Part shown: positions 47,200 to 58,767 of the stretch, piece by piece | Layout: each line of letters begins with the position of its first letter | Position numbering within the stretch: position 1 is the first letter of the stretch | DNA from: Eucommia ulmoides | Taxonomy: Eukaryota > Streptophyta > Magnoliopsida > Garryales > Eucommiaceae | Assembly (NCBI GenBank): GCA_016647705.1 | Contig: JAENRU010000487.1 | Span: 1,488,001 to 1,552,000, forward strand | DNA length: 64,000 nucleotides | Direction of reading: 5' to 3' | Notes under the pieces: model-generated | What the model was told of the DNA's origin: nothing | Database searches by the model: none | The model's input: only the letters and a program-made list of their open reading frames with translations | Made by a program: the position numbers and the translations under genes

Positions 47200-47208
47200 T
47201 AAATTTTA
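47200..47208. repeat. Target-site duplication, left (TAAATTTTA)
   Basis: Nine bases repeated at 48052-48060. Confidence 0.75.
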
Positions 47209-48051
47209 GGGTTAATTATATTTTATCCCACTATAGTTAGGTCGTTTTGTACTTTGCATCCCTATGGTATATTCGTCACCACTTATCTCCCTTATGGTGG
47301 CAAATTAAAGTGCAACGGTTAAATTTTTCGTTAATTATAACGGTCAATGGGCAAAAGTCAACCAAAATCCGTTAAATAGTGTTAAATAATATATATACCC
47401 TTTAAACATGGAGTGACTATTTTTATATATTCAAAAATTTAAGGGGCTATTGTGTATTTTGTTCATTTTATCTTTTTTATTCTTCGTTTGGACCACGACG
47501 GCTCCGGTGAACTCTCTGTCTCTCTCTAATACGTATACTCAAATCCATTAGAACACTATTTCCACCACCGACGGCCACTAGCACACCATCGCAAAAGGAA
47601 AAAAAAATATCGAATAAATGATGTTTTATATCGAATTCAGAAGGTGTTTTGATTCGACAAATGTAAGCTATATTAAAGATTCTGAATCGATCCTTCGAAA
47701 AATTGAGTATGAAATGAAAATCTTCTCTGATGATGAACATTTGAAGAGAATTTGATTTTGAAAAAAAAAAAAAAGAGAGATGGCTAATGGGTTGGGATGA
47801 CTATGGATGCTAATTACATTTTCCATTCTTTAATCTCATTAAATTAATAAGAACGAAATGACAAAATTGATGCCAACCTTACCCTTAATTTCAAAGTAAA
47901 GTAATATAATTACTCTTAATTTTAACTATTTCCCTTTAGTGTAAAACCATAAAAAGATAAGTGGTGACGAAAATACCACAAAGGAAAAGTGCAAAACTAC
48001 CTAACTATAGGAGGTAAAATAATTAATAATTGTTTAAAGAGTAATTAATCC
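47209..48051. mobile_element. Small Mutator-like TIR element carrying an exon-like fragment
   Basis: Ends GGGTTAATTATATTTTATCC and (reverse complement) GGATTAATTACTCTTTAAAC, with about 120-bp inverted arms sharing CTATAGTTAGGT, GTTTTG(T/C)ACTTT and TCGTCACCACTTATC. A 9-bp duplication TAAATTTTA flanks it. Inside is the frame RRCFDSTNVSYIKDSES-type (47640-47757), also in A and C. That is the organisation of a Pack-MULE, although the host gene is not identified and there is no transposase. Confidence 0.75.
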
Positions 48052-49699
48052 TAAATTTTAAGACAATAAATAAATCCAGATTGAAGGGATTTTTGCTCTT
48101 TCACGTCCGGTTAAAGATATAAAACTTAGCGCTAACTATGAGGCAATCCACTAAAAAAAAAACAATTGAAAGTAAAAATAATAAAAAATAAAATAAAATT
48201 ACTAAGGAACTAAAAGACATTCATATTATATCTAATCTTGTGCCTTTTTGTTTCCATGTGTTCACATTTCACAGTTTTGGAGTCATTTCGAGGAATTTTT
48301 GCAAGCAAGTCCAAACCATTCTAACATCAAGTTATCTCATTCCCTTACTAAAACTCTTTTCACTCTTTTCATTAAGGAGAATGTTAAAACTAGTTGTGGG
48401 GGAGGACTATCTAATGTTGTTAGTCAATGAGATATATGAACTTTGCGTTCGGGAATATTTATTAGTGGAAACATACGAATGCATGGGGATAAAATTGTTA
48501 TGTTATGAAAAGTAGCATTTAAGTTAGTTCCCAGTTGCACTATTGTTTGTGCACCCCAATTTTAAAGATTGCTCATTTTAGTGAATCGTTGAATGACAAC
48601 TAAAAAAAGCAACTTGTGTTATTCTCTCTAATTAGAAAAATATATATAAATAAAAACAAATTGTGTAAAATAACTAAATAAAATATATTTTAACTCAAAC
48701 ATTAGGTTCTTAATTAGTAACTGGGCCTCTTGTCTCATCAAATAGTGAATGTATGTTCACGTCAAAAGCTGAGAGTTGCGTATTAGGCAAATGATTGATT
48801 AGTTAATCTCGAAGTCTAAGATATTCGAGTAATTAAGCATTTTAGGATGTCTCTTAACACCCAATCCCGAGCCAATTGAATTGGATCATTAGTTCAACAC
48901 TTGCAACATGGACAATTTAGAAAGTCGAGAGATATTAACATTGCACATGTCATTAGCTAAGTTAATTATTTAAAAATAATTAAAAAAAAAAAAAAACATT
49001 GAGTGTAGAATTAAGTCTTTTTGAGGTTAAAAATCATTGAGTTGCTAACATTGATTGTTGAGATTACTTATATTTGAGATTGAATTACTTGAACAAGGAA
49101 AAACTCGAAATAAAATTAGGTGTTTTCTGACGTAAATAACAGTTATTTCCTTTGATACACATGCATTTCAACTAATATATATTTTCTAACTTAACCTACT
49201 GTGTTTAACAAGTTGTTGTAAGCAATATAAATATTTGTTGGTATTATCACTGTAAACCTTTAAGAGACTAAAATTTGTCTAGTAGGAATCGCCCAATGGT
49301 TTAAAAGGCTTATTGCATATCGCTAAATACAATCATGTTCTATACGAAAATGGCTTTTTTTTTTTTTTTTTTTTTTTTATTCTTGTTTTACTTGAGAACT
49401 AGCAAAATATAAGTGTAGGAGTGTCATCATTCTCAATTTTGTACTAAATTTTCACCCTAAATTAATAATATTGGTAGTCTTTTTTTTTTTATCAATTTTT
49501 AATTATGAATAATACAATCTAATATTTTTATAGGTACAAGCTCGGGAATAAATAAATAAATAAAAACAAAAAATAGGACTTGAACTTAAATTCCCTTCTA
49601 ACTAATTTAAAATCGAAACATGATCACCAACTTTAGAGGTGTTCTCTTCCAAAATAATTATGTCATTAATTCACATAATCCATTTAAGGAGGCTAAAAA

Positions 49700-50000
49700 A
49701 ATAGAAGATTTATTGAGGTGTACCTCTTTGCGTAATGCCACAACCAAATGCTACAGCGGTCGAAGAACTGTTGAATAAAATGAGGAGTAAAATAGTTCAT
49801 GATTAGAATAGACAAAACATGTTTAAAATAAACAAATGGAGAAAAGAAAAGTTGAGCATACATACTTCTTTTCTCTTCTTTGATAGATTGCTCAATTTGT
49901 TGCCGCAGAAACCACCATGTCTATATATATACAAGAAAAAGACGATATGCTTTTCTTGGTTCATAGAGCATTTGGTCCTTCACTTCATTCCCAAGGTGAA
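49700..50000 (-). pseudogene. Exon block fragment, copy 6 (unit B)
   Basis: Homologous to 43380-43700. The product is unknown and no long frame remains. Confidence 0.4.
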
Positions 50001-50424
50001 GGATTGCAAAGAATTCCCTTGGTCTCTTTACTTTTTTTTTTTTTTTTCACATATCTTAATTTCCTTGGCAAACCATAACTAATAGAAAAATATTTAAAAC
50101 AACGCAAACAAATAGAATCGATTTTGAGTTTTTAAATTAAAAATGCAGATCGACCGTCGACCAAATCTTGGCATGTTTTTTTATTTCTGGAGATCAATTG
50201 CCGGCTAGATATGGGCATGGTCTGACTAGCGATGGCTAGATCTAGGCTGTTGCCCCCCAAATCTGGTTGATGCATATATATATATATATTAATTTGTTTT
50301 CATGTTTTTCCTTCATGTTTTTTAGTTATTTAATTTTTTTTTTTTTGTCAATATCTAAATAATTTTTTTCCCCAATGTTTTTAGTTATATAATTTTTATA
50401 TTTGTTGTTTTTTTTATTATTTAT

Positions 50425-50640
50425 TTTGGTGGTGACGGTGATAGTAGTAAATGTTTGTTGTGATAGTGGCAGAGATGATAGTGAATATTTACTATGATGG
50501 TAACGGTGCTGATAGTAAATATTTGCTGCAATGGTAGCGACGGTAGTGATAATAAATATTTTATGTAGTGGCGGCGACAGTAATAACGATTATTTGATGT
50601 GGTGGTGAGGAAGATAGAAATAATTGTTGTGGTTGTGACT
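50425..50640. repeat. GGT/GAT minisatellite, unit B
   Basis: Same degenerate repeat as in units A and C. Confidence 0.7.
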
Positions 50641-51079
50641 AGATAATATTTTTATGTGGTGGATAATTGTTATTATTAAAAAATTAATTGAAAGGCTATT
50701 TTTGTCATAGAAAATAATATACTTTTTTATATTGGGGTTTTCATAAAATCAAAAAGAAGGGTATGGATAATCTTAAAAAGTAATGAGTTTTGGGGGCCAA
50801 AAAAAATCATCTTTTTATCATATACATTATTGAATACCACATCGATGTCGGACCCTTTTCTTGATAACCATTCGCAGTGTTTGTTAAAAAGTCCACCAAC
50901 CAATGCTCTATCCATAAGAAAAGAACAATAAACTTTTCTTGGTTCAATGGTGTTTGCCAAAGAATTTGGTACTTTACATTATTCACAAGATAGCGAAAGT
51001 ACCTCTTTCCTTTTTCTTACTTTTCCCATGACATATCTTGAGATATTGCCTTAACAGAGATGCTCACAATAGAGCATTG

Positions 51080-51300
51080 CCTTACCTCTTCAATGGTGGG
51101 ATTTCTGAACCGAAGTCCACCAGACATCAATGGTGCGACGAACAACATCAATAACATGGAAACTTCCAATGCCAGTGACTTAAATCATTCTCTTGGTTAG
51201 ACGTAACAACAATGCCTCCATCTCTACATTTGGAACCCCAAGTGTCTCTCTAAAACCGGCCGTCTTCCTTCCTTCGCTTTCAGATTTGAACATGTATAAT
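51080..51300 (-). pseudogene. Degenerate MYND-like gene piece (unit B)
   Basis: CTTCAATGGTGGGATTTCTG, AAGTCCACCAGACAT and GCGACGAACAACATCAATAAC correspond to 45899-45965 in A, but with small deletions. The same degenerate piece is at 61396-61616 in C, in addition to C's better copy at 62210-62480. It is an extra internal duplication shared by B and C. Confidence 0.6.
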
Positions 51301-51606
51301 GAGACAACATGTATTCAGATGTCATGAGACATTTATCATTACTTGGCAAATTTATATGCATGCTTGTAAAGCGCACCATTTACCCATAAAAGCAAAACAT
51401 ATAAATCGAATTTTTTTATGCTTGTCTCATTTCTCTTCTCCTGTAATATTTGTTGGTATATTATTATATTATGTTTTGAGACATAGGAAAACAAAAAATA
51501 TTGGTTGTATCCTAGGAAATCAGATCAATAACTATAAGAGAGTAAATGAAATAAAGCCGAAAGAGGATGTGTTCTCTTACAATATAATAGTTATTTGCAT
51601 ACCTCT

Positions 51607-51812
51607 TTCCTGAGGAAGACCCTGCCGCACAACAAAGCAACTGTTCTCCATCAACTTCTTTCTCATACTGCTGATTGAGTTCTGTATACTTATTAGGGTT
51701 CAATAGAACATTTGAGCTTGTTTTTTCGTTGTCACCCTGACCGGGTGGGTGCAAAAATGTAACCCCGACTAGATCACTATTTTTGGATATCAACAGTTTG
51801 TTCAAATTGTTC
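51607..51812 (-). pseudogene. MYND-like gene piece, truncated (unit B)
   Basis: Minus strand LLISKNSDLVGVTFLHPPGQ to EQLLCC, then an unrelated continuation where unit A has the rest of the finger. It is cut at its upstream side by Helitron 2 at about 51812. Confidence 0.65.
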
Positions 51813-51814
51813 AA

Positions 51815-53093
51815 ATTTTTCTTGACGGGCCACATAAAATTCAAACATGTGATCAAGTGGATCGACTAGTATGTGCAGAAATTTCAGATCAAGTAGAAGA
51901 ACTAGAGCTTTTTCCGATTGTAAAAAAAATGTATGGTTCATAGGCCATGCGGCATTCGAAATTCAAAATCTATTTGCATGGAAAATGGCAAATGTACGAA
52001 GAGGTATCCAAGGGTTTGGGCAAATGAAACAACAATGTATCAAGATGGTTATCCCATTTACCGTCGTCGTAATAATGGTAAACTTTATATTGTTAGGGGA
52101 CACCAAGTTGATAATAGGGATGTCGTTCCTTACAATCCGTACCTTTCAAGAATGTTCAATTGTCATATTAATGTTGAGGTTTGCGTCGGAATTCGATGTG
52201 TTAAATATATTCACAAGTATATTTACAAAGGTGGGGATCGAACAACATTGACTTTGGGAGAAATAGATGAAATCAAGCAATATCTTGATGCAAGATACAT
52301 AGGGCCATCGGAAGCTGCTTGGAGACTTTTTAGTTTTCCTTTGCATGACGAGAGTCCAAATGTTGTACGATTGGAAATCCATTTGCCTGGAATGCATCGA
52401 GTTCTCTTTAATCCTAATGAAAGTATGGAAACTATTGTTTTCATGGCACAATCACAAGTATCAACTCTTACGGGTTATTTTTCTATTGCGCAGCACATGA
52501 GGAGACGCGTGCATATACTTATCAGGAGTTTTCCCAATACTTTGTTTAGATGAAAAATGAAAAAAGATGGAAACCAAGACAAAAAGGGTTTGCTATTGGT
52601 AGAATGTACTTTGTGCCTCCTAATTCGAGTGAACGATTTTATCTATGTCTACTGTTAGCAGCTACCAAAGGACCAAAGTCATTTAAGTGCCTACGTACCA
52701 TGAATAACTTTGAACATGTGACATTTAAGGCTGCATGTATAGCAATGAGACTGTTAGAAGATGATGGTGAGTGGATACAATGTCTTCAAGAAGCGTCCAT
52801 CATTAGAACTGGTTATCAGTTAAGGAGATTGTTCTATGTACTTCTAACATATTGTGCACCGATAAATCCACATGAATTATGGGATCAATTTTCATTGTAT
52901 TTATGTGATAATATACCATATAAACTACATATATCATACAAAATTTTTGACCCAACTGAAGACCAGATTAAAGATTATGGTTTGTATCTTTTGAATCAAC
53001 TATTGCAAGAATGTGACAAAAGTTTAATCAATTTTTCGCCAATGCCACTACCTGCAATGGATTGGAATACAGTTGTAGGAAATAGGCTAATAT
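51815..53093 (+). pseudogene. Helitron Rep domain and linker, broken
   Basis: The reading begins with FLTGHIKFKHVIKWID, has several stops, then a clear frame: HRPCGIRNSKSICMENGKCT, VVPYNPYLSRMFNCHINVE, the tyrosine-containing CVKYIHKYIYKGGDR, and EAAWRLFSFPLHDESP (to 52550). It continues in the next frame at 52550-53093 (MYFVPPNSSERFYL…). These are hallmark phrases of the plant Helitron Rep protein, which nicks and joins single strands. The upstream HUH (GLPHxH) motif is missing because of the 5' truncation. TGA at 53093 interrupts NRLI. Confidence 0.85.
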
Positions 53094-53154
53094 GAGAACA
53101 CATACAATTACAACATAGGGCGCAACGATTGGATGTCGAGACTAATATCGATCG

Positions 53155-53200
53155 CCTTAATGATGGGCAGCGTAGTGCCTTAATGATGGGCAGCGTAGTG
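53155..53200 (+). repeat. 23-bp tandem duplication inside the helicase frame
   Basis: CCTTAATGATGGGCAGCGTA plus GTG occurs twice in a row (53155-53177 and 53178-53200). Twenty-three bases is not a multiple of three, so this shifts the frame. Confidence 0.9.
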
Positions 53201-54645
53201 CTTATGAATCAATAATTTCTTCCATGTTTGCTAACAGAAGAACTATGTTCTTCCTCAATGGTGGTACTGGTATGGGAAAAACATTTCTCTATAATAAAAT
53301 TGCAACAAAATGTCGTTCTCTTGGTCATATTGTTATTACAGTCGCATCGTCTAGTATAGCATCGCTATTACTAGAAGGAGGCCGAACGGTACATTCTATA
53401 TTCCGCATCCCATTGGACATACTAGATAATTCAGTATGTGGTTTCAGTAAACAGTCGTTGCATTCTGAGTTGTTCAGGGAAACCAAACTTATTATTTGGG
53501 ATGAAGTTCCAACGCAACATAGATAGTGCGTTGAAACTGTCGATCGAACGTTGCAAGATATTCGAGATAACAACAAGTCATTCGGGGGTATAACTGTAGT
53601 ACTTGGGGGATATTTCAGGCAAATCCTACCTGTTATACTAGAAGGAGTCCGCCAGCAAATTGTTGCTTCGACGTTGAGACGTTCCAACCTTTGGAAGCAT
53701 ATTACTGTCTTGACACTAGAATTAAACATGTGCTTAAGTAGCACAAACAATCGAAATACGGAATTCTCTGAATTTCTACTTCAGGTAAATTGTAGTTGTC
53801 GTTATCGAGTTTTACAATTTGTGAATACTTAATTACTTTCTCAAAGTAACTAAATTGGATGTTTATGTTTCAAATTTCATATTAGAAAGAATCCTCATGA
53901 AAGTGTACAATTGCCATCAAACATATACTGTTGTCGTAATATCGATGAATTAATATCATCTGTTTATCCAGGGCTTAATACGCCAAGTGTTGTCACTCCT
54001 ACGTTTCTTACTGATTGAACCATTCTTTCTCTACGAAATGATGATGTTAGCGTAGTAAATTTAAAGGCTTTAGAAATGTTTCTTGGCGATACCATTACGT
54101 ACTTGGCAGCGGATAAAATGTCCGAAGAAGATAGAGCTGATCCTCAAATTACAAATCGTTATCCTAATGAGTATTTGAATTCATTAGACCCCCTAGATTG
54201 CCCCATTTTAAGCTAGATCTTAAAGTTAGTTGTCCAATTATGTTGCTGCGAAATATCGCACCGAGTGAGGGGCTTTGCAATGACACAAGATTCATGGTTG
54301 TAAGATGTGTCTCGCGTGTAATTGAGGCAAGAATTTTAACTGGGGAAAAAGATGGAAATACTACGTTCATTCCAAGAATTTCTTTGACACCTTCAACTAC
54401 TGAATTTTCGTTTAAAATGACGAAACGCCAATTCCCGGTTCGTTTGGTATATGCCATGACCATCAATAAATCCCAGGGATAGTCTGTAAAATATGTTGGA
54501 GTTGACTTGACCATGTCGTTGTTCAGTCATGGTAAACTTTACGTTGCTCTATCGCGATGTACATCATTTGATCGATTGAGTGTTCTACTACCTGATCGGG
54601 GATCTCTGTCAACAACGAACATCATTTATCCTAAAGTCCTGTTAT
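53201..54645 (+). pseudogene. Helitron Pif1-type helicase, broken
   Basis: Walker [14 protein letters not shown] (about 53250), Walker B LIIWDEVP (about 53490), motif III-like [13 protein letters not shown] (53595-53635; the usual GGDFRQ has Asp replaced by Tyr), an intron-like gap at about 53785-53885, then [45 protein letters not shown] and YVALSRC. Lesions: TAG at about 53524, TGA at about 54017, TAG replacing the Gln codon after INKSQG at about 54479, and a frameshift near 54180-54200. It ends PKVLL stop at about 54645. It would have unwound DNA during transposition and is now inactive. Confidence 0.88.
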
Positions 54646-55993
54646 AATTTGTCTTAAATATCATAAAGGTACCAATGCCAATAAACAAATAGTTTACCTT
54701 ATTTTTTGATTTATGAGACCAAAACATTGATCTGAATTTGACTATACAGGATTGAGATCTACTGGCTCGAGTCATTGTACAATTAACCAAGAGGACTACA
54801 AATCAGTGGATTCAGACAACAGGTATTCAATTAAATTTATAATTTCTAACACATTTTAATTCATTTTCTCAATCCTGTAATTGCTTCGGCCAAGACATAG
54901 TCACCTTATCTATTAATCACTTAATCGCACTCGAACCAAAAAAGTTCCACATGCACTGGGTGTTGTGTTGGAGTATTGTTTATTTAGGATCGATTTCAAC
55001 TTTCTATTGTCTAAATTGTTTGTTATTATTGTTGTATTATTGATTGTTTATATTCTTTAAAAAATAGTAATCTTTTTTGGATTGAGTTGTGTGCGAAGGT
55101 AGTAGGTCCACCACTAGGCTACCATCTGAAATTGATTTTGTGCATCTTTCTTAAGTAAGAATTTTCATGAATTTGTAGTGACTTGGGGGGTAGAGGAATT
55201 CATTAGACCATCTTGGATTGACCCTCATTCGGTGATATATTCTTGCCTTGCAAAGGGAGAATCGTTATGACCCGAAGGCTTCGGTATGCATTTCTCATCT
55301 CATTGGTGTCTCATTTTATAGTTTAAAAAAAAATGTACAAAAGCATTTTTTGATGTGTAAAGTGTAATTTGGTCTAACTATAGGGGTACAAAGTATAATT
55401 AATCTTTTTTATATAATAAAAATGGAATGCAATCGGATACTATTGATACACTAAAACTTAACACTTTTACTCCCCCAACCACAACGTATTGATCCTAATT
55501 AACGCACAAAAAATGATTCTTTATGAGCTGTAGGAATTTATTCTTCTCTTGAATCCGATTTTAGGCCATGAAATGCTCAAGTACTATTTTTTTTTTATGA
55601 GTTGTGACAATTACTTTGAATCCAGTTTCATTTTACACTACAAGTATTTTTTTTTTTAGCATGCATATAAAAACATCAAGAATGCACCTTGGATATAGAA
55701 AATCATTGTAGTACTGTTAAAATTCATAAAGGTGAAATCATTTTTTTCCTAAGCCAATACTGGGGAGTTGAATCTCATTATTTTTATCTCATTCCTCTCT
55801 CTAATGTTGATTGATGAGGGTTTAAATTGTCCATTCCTAATTAATTTTTACTTCTATTATTTCGTTAAGTACTAGGCTTTATCTAATGTTCAACATTCTT
55901 GCATGTTCAGTTTCTGTGACTGGAGTTGATGTTGCAATAGATCGGTTAGCAGCTTACAGAACTATGATATAAAAGTATACTTTTGGTGATTAA
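54646..55993 (+). other. Helitron 2 tail, non-coding
   Basis: No clear gene. About 55650-56040 is homologous to Helitron 3 (23760-24130, opposite strand), which defines them as one family. Confidence 0.55.
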
Positions 55994-56735
55994 GGTAAGT
56001 TCCAGTAGTCCTGGGTGGTGGACTTATCATTACTAAATTTATTATGTATATGATTAATTGTTATTACTTGTCATATTGTTAAAGTTCATTGTGTTAGTTA
56101 TTGTTTGAATGATTGTTAGTTGTTGTGTTTATTAATGTTGTGTTGTTTGAAAATATGAATTGATAGTTTGGAATGTCAAATAAATAAAGGGGATTATGTC
56201 CAATTTTCAAATATTAGAGTGTCGTATAAACAAAGGGGATTATGTCTATATTTTAAATTTCTTATTCATCATGTTTGTTTATGCCGTGTTTATTACAAAA
56301 ACAAGAGTTGATGATAACACTAATGCCTTTTGTCCAATTGCAGTTAAAGAATGACTTTGAGTTCAGCACGTAGAAATTTATAAGTTCCAATAGTCATGGG
56401 TGATGGACTTATCATTACTAAATTTATAATGTATATGATTAATTGTCATTATTTGTCATATTGTTAAAGTTCATTTTGTTAGTTATTGTTTGCGTGATTG
56501 TTAGTTGTGTTTATTAATGTTGTGTTGTTTAAAAATATGAGTTGATAGTTTGGAATGTTAAATAAATAAAGGGAATTATGTCCAATTTTCAAATATTAGA
56601 GTGTCGTATAAACAAATGGGATTATGTCTATATTTTTAATTTTTTATTAATCATGTTTGTTTATGCCGTATTCATTATAAAAACAAGAGTTGATGATAGC
56701 ACTAACGCCTTTCGTCCAATTGCAGTTGAAGAATG
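55994..56735 (+). repeat. Tandem repeat of about 385 bp, two copies, in the Helitron 2 tail
   Basis: Units begin aagttccartagtcmtgggtg (about 55995 and 56382) and include gacttatcattactaaattt and aacaagagttgatgat. Confidence 0.85.
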
Positions 56736-57115
56736 ACTTTGAGAATTTGTTGACAGAAGCGAATTGAAGGTGTGAGTATGGTTCTAACTTTAAGAGCTAC
56801 GTTCGAGTTCCTTGAAGTATAGATCTCTTTGGATTATTTTTTGAGTTCCAATTATGAATTGAAATGGATAACGTTAATGCCTTTCGACCAATTGCAGTTG
56901 AAGAATGGCTTTGAGAATTTATCGACGGAAGCGAATTGAAAGTGTGGGTATGGTTCTAACTTTAAGAGTTACGTTCTAGCTCCTTTAAGTATACATCTCT
57001 TTGGATTATTTTGTGAGTTCCAATTATGAATTGAAATGGATAGCACTAACGCCTTTCCTCCATTTGCAGATGAAGAATGACTTTGAGATTTTGTCCACGG
57101 AAACGAATTGAAGGT
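56701..57115 (+). repeat. Tandem repeat of about 172 bp, about 2.4 copies
   Basis: Units start with aacgcctttcgtccaattgc at about 56703, 56876 and 57050, and carry gaagcgaattgaa and ctctttggattatttt. Confidence 0.85.
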
Positions 57116-57807
57116 GTTGTGTATCTAATTATTGTCAATGTTTTATGGTGTTTATACTTGAACCAAGATGTTGCTTAAAATAAGTTCACGGGTGTTTTAT
57201 TGTCTTTTTACCTGCAATTTTAGGATTATTTTTATTTCTTGCATTTGGCCAAATTTAATTTTTGTAATATTTTTATTCCTAGATTTGGCCACGATTTGGT
57301 GGATCATTGACTCCATTTTGGTTTTGCTCTTTTATTATTTGGATATCTTTAGCTTATTTACTGGATTTGGATCCCAATCTAGGCGGTCACAGGAATCAAA
57401 TGTCAGTCAGATTTTGATAGTTTCCCCATTACCTTCTCCGTTCTTTGATGGAATTTTCTGATTTCATATCGATTCCAGTTGTTTATCCATTTCGATTTCA
57501 TATTGATTCTAGTTGCACTTGGTGTGGTGTTGTGTTGTGCCATACAATTATGTAACTGTGGAACTCGATTGTTTGTTATTATTGTTGTATAATTAATTAT
57601 CAATGTTCAATTGTGACTGATGTACTAATTGTAAAATAAAATAAAATAAATATTTTTTAAAATAAATTGTAACGAGATTTGGATTGGCGGTAACTATTTT
57701 TTGCCTTTATTGTAGATATTGGGTTATTTGATTTTTAAGAAAACAAGTATAAAGTGTTTTACAAACAGATGAGATTATAACATTTTTCTGTTCAATTTTT
57801 TTTTTTC
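57116..57807 (+). other. Helitron 2 distal tail
   Basis: T-rich and non-coding. A 97-codon + frame (57168-57461) is hydrophobic because of T-richness and is not supported as a gene. Confidence 0.4.
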
Positions 57808-57839
57808 ACCCGTGCCTTCAGGCACGGGTGATGCCCTAG
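57808..57839 (+). other. Helitron 2 3' hairpin and CTAG terminus
   Basis: Perfect 9-bp arms ACCCGTGCC/GGCACGGGT with loop TTCA, six bases, then CTAG. Confidence 0.9.
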
Positions 57840-57889
<50 letters not shown>

Positions 57890-57890
57890 C
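57840..57890. repeat. (TA)n(GA)n microsatellite
   Basis: Directly follows the Helitron 2 end, which shows insertion into an AT dinucleotide run. Confidence 0.9.
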
Positions 57891-58027
57891 GATGAAGGTG
57901 CTGTCTTGGAAATCCTACAAGGTTCATCCTTCTTAGGATTCGTCAATTTCTTCGAAATTGAATGGAATTGTAAGTGTTTTTTTTGGCTGCTTTTGATTGG
58001 AATAAATGATGTCTTATATCGAATTCA

Positions 58028-58142
58028 GAAGGAGTTTTGATTCGATAAATGTAAGCTATATTAAAGATTCTGAATCGATCCTTCGAAAAATTGAGTATGA
58101 AATGAAAATCTTCTCTAATCATGAACATTTGAAGAGAAATTG
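58028..58142 (+). pseudogene. Exon-like fragment followed by poly(A), unit C
   Basis: Same frame as 41500-41615, RRSFDSINVSYIKDSESILR, ending …HLKRN stop, then an A-run. Upstream, 57930-58027 differs from unit B, so the two copies have different left contexts. Confidence 0.4.
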
Positions 58143-58527
58143 ATTTTGAAAAAAAAAAAAAAAAAAAGGAGAAATTACTTTAAATTAATAAGAATGAAAT
58201 GACAAAATTATCCTTAATTTCAAAGTAAAGTGACATAATTACCCTTAATTTTAACCGTTGCACTTTAGTCCAAAATCGCGCTGGGGGAGGTAAATGGTAA
58301 CAAAAATACCACGAGATAAAGTGAAAAACGACCTAATCATAGGGGACAAAATATAATCAACTCTAAATTTTAAGACAATAAATAAAATTGAGATTGAAGA
58401 GATTTTTGTCCTTTCACGTTCGGCTGAAGATGTAAAACTTATAACTGACTAGGAGGCAACTCACTGGGGAAAAAAATTAATTGAAAGTAAGAATAATAAA
58501 ATAATAAAAAAATAAAGTAAAATAACT

Positions 58528-58767
58528 ATGGAAGTAAAAGACATTCATATTATGTCTAATCTTGTGCCTTTTTGTTTCCATGTGTTCATATTTCACAGTT
58601 TTGGAGGCATTAATTTCGTGGAATTTCTACAAGCAAGTCCAAACTATTCTAACATCAGGTTGTCTCATTCTCTTACTAAAACTCTTTTTGCTCTTTTCAT
58701 TGAGGTGAAGGTTAGAACTAATTGTGGGGGATGGCTATCCAATGTTATTAGTCAAATAGAAATATGA
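58528..58767 (+). pseudogene. Unidentified ORF fragment, unit C
   Basis: 79 codons, MEVKDIHIMSNLVPF to the stop, a few substitutions from unit A. No domain recognised. Confidence 0.35.

Larger units (their letters stand above)
47640..51812. repeat. Duplicated segment, unit B
   Basis: Left two-thirds (47640 to about 49850) is clearly more diverged from A and C than those are from each other. From about 49900 to 51812 it is almost identical to C (60213-62120), with differences seen mainly in T-run or AT-run length. It ends abruptly at the truncated Helitron 2. Confidence 0.9.
51813..57839 (+). mobile_element. Helitron 2, 5'-truncated, about 6 kb
   Basis: The 3' end is perfect: ACCCGTGCC-TTCA-GGCACGGGT hairpin (57808-57829), CTAG at 57836-57839 and host T at 57840. 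Coding remnants of Rep (51815-53093) and Pif1-type helicase (53100-54645) are present, followed by a 3.2 kb tail with tandem repeats. There is no TC 5' end. The sequence starts in mid-Rep exactly where unit B diverges from unit C, so the 5' part was lost. Confidence 0.85.

Noticed and set aside
51299..51613. 104-codon ORF identical at 61615-61929
   Set aside because: Identity reflects the recent B/C exchange, not selection. The frame crosses the antisense side of a gene fragment and has no recognised domain.
57168..57461. 97-codon hydrophobic ORF
   Set aside because: T-rich non-coding Helitron tail produces hydrophobic codons. No homology recognised.
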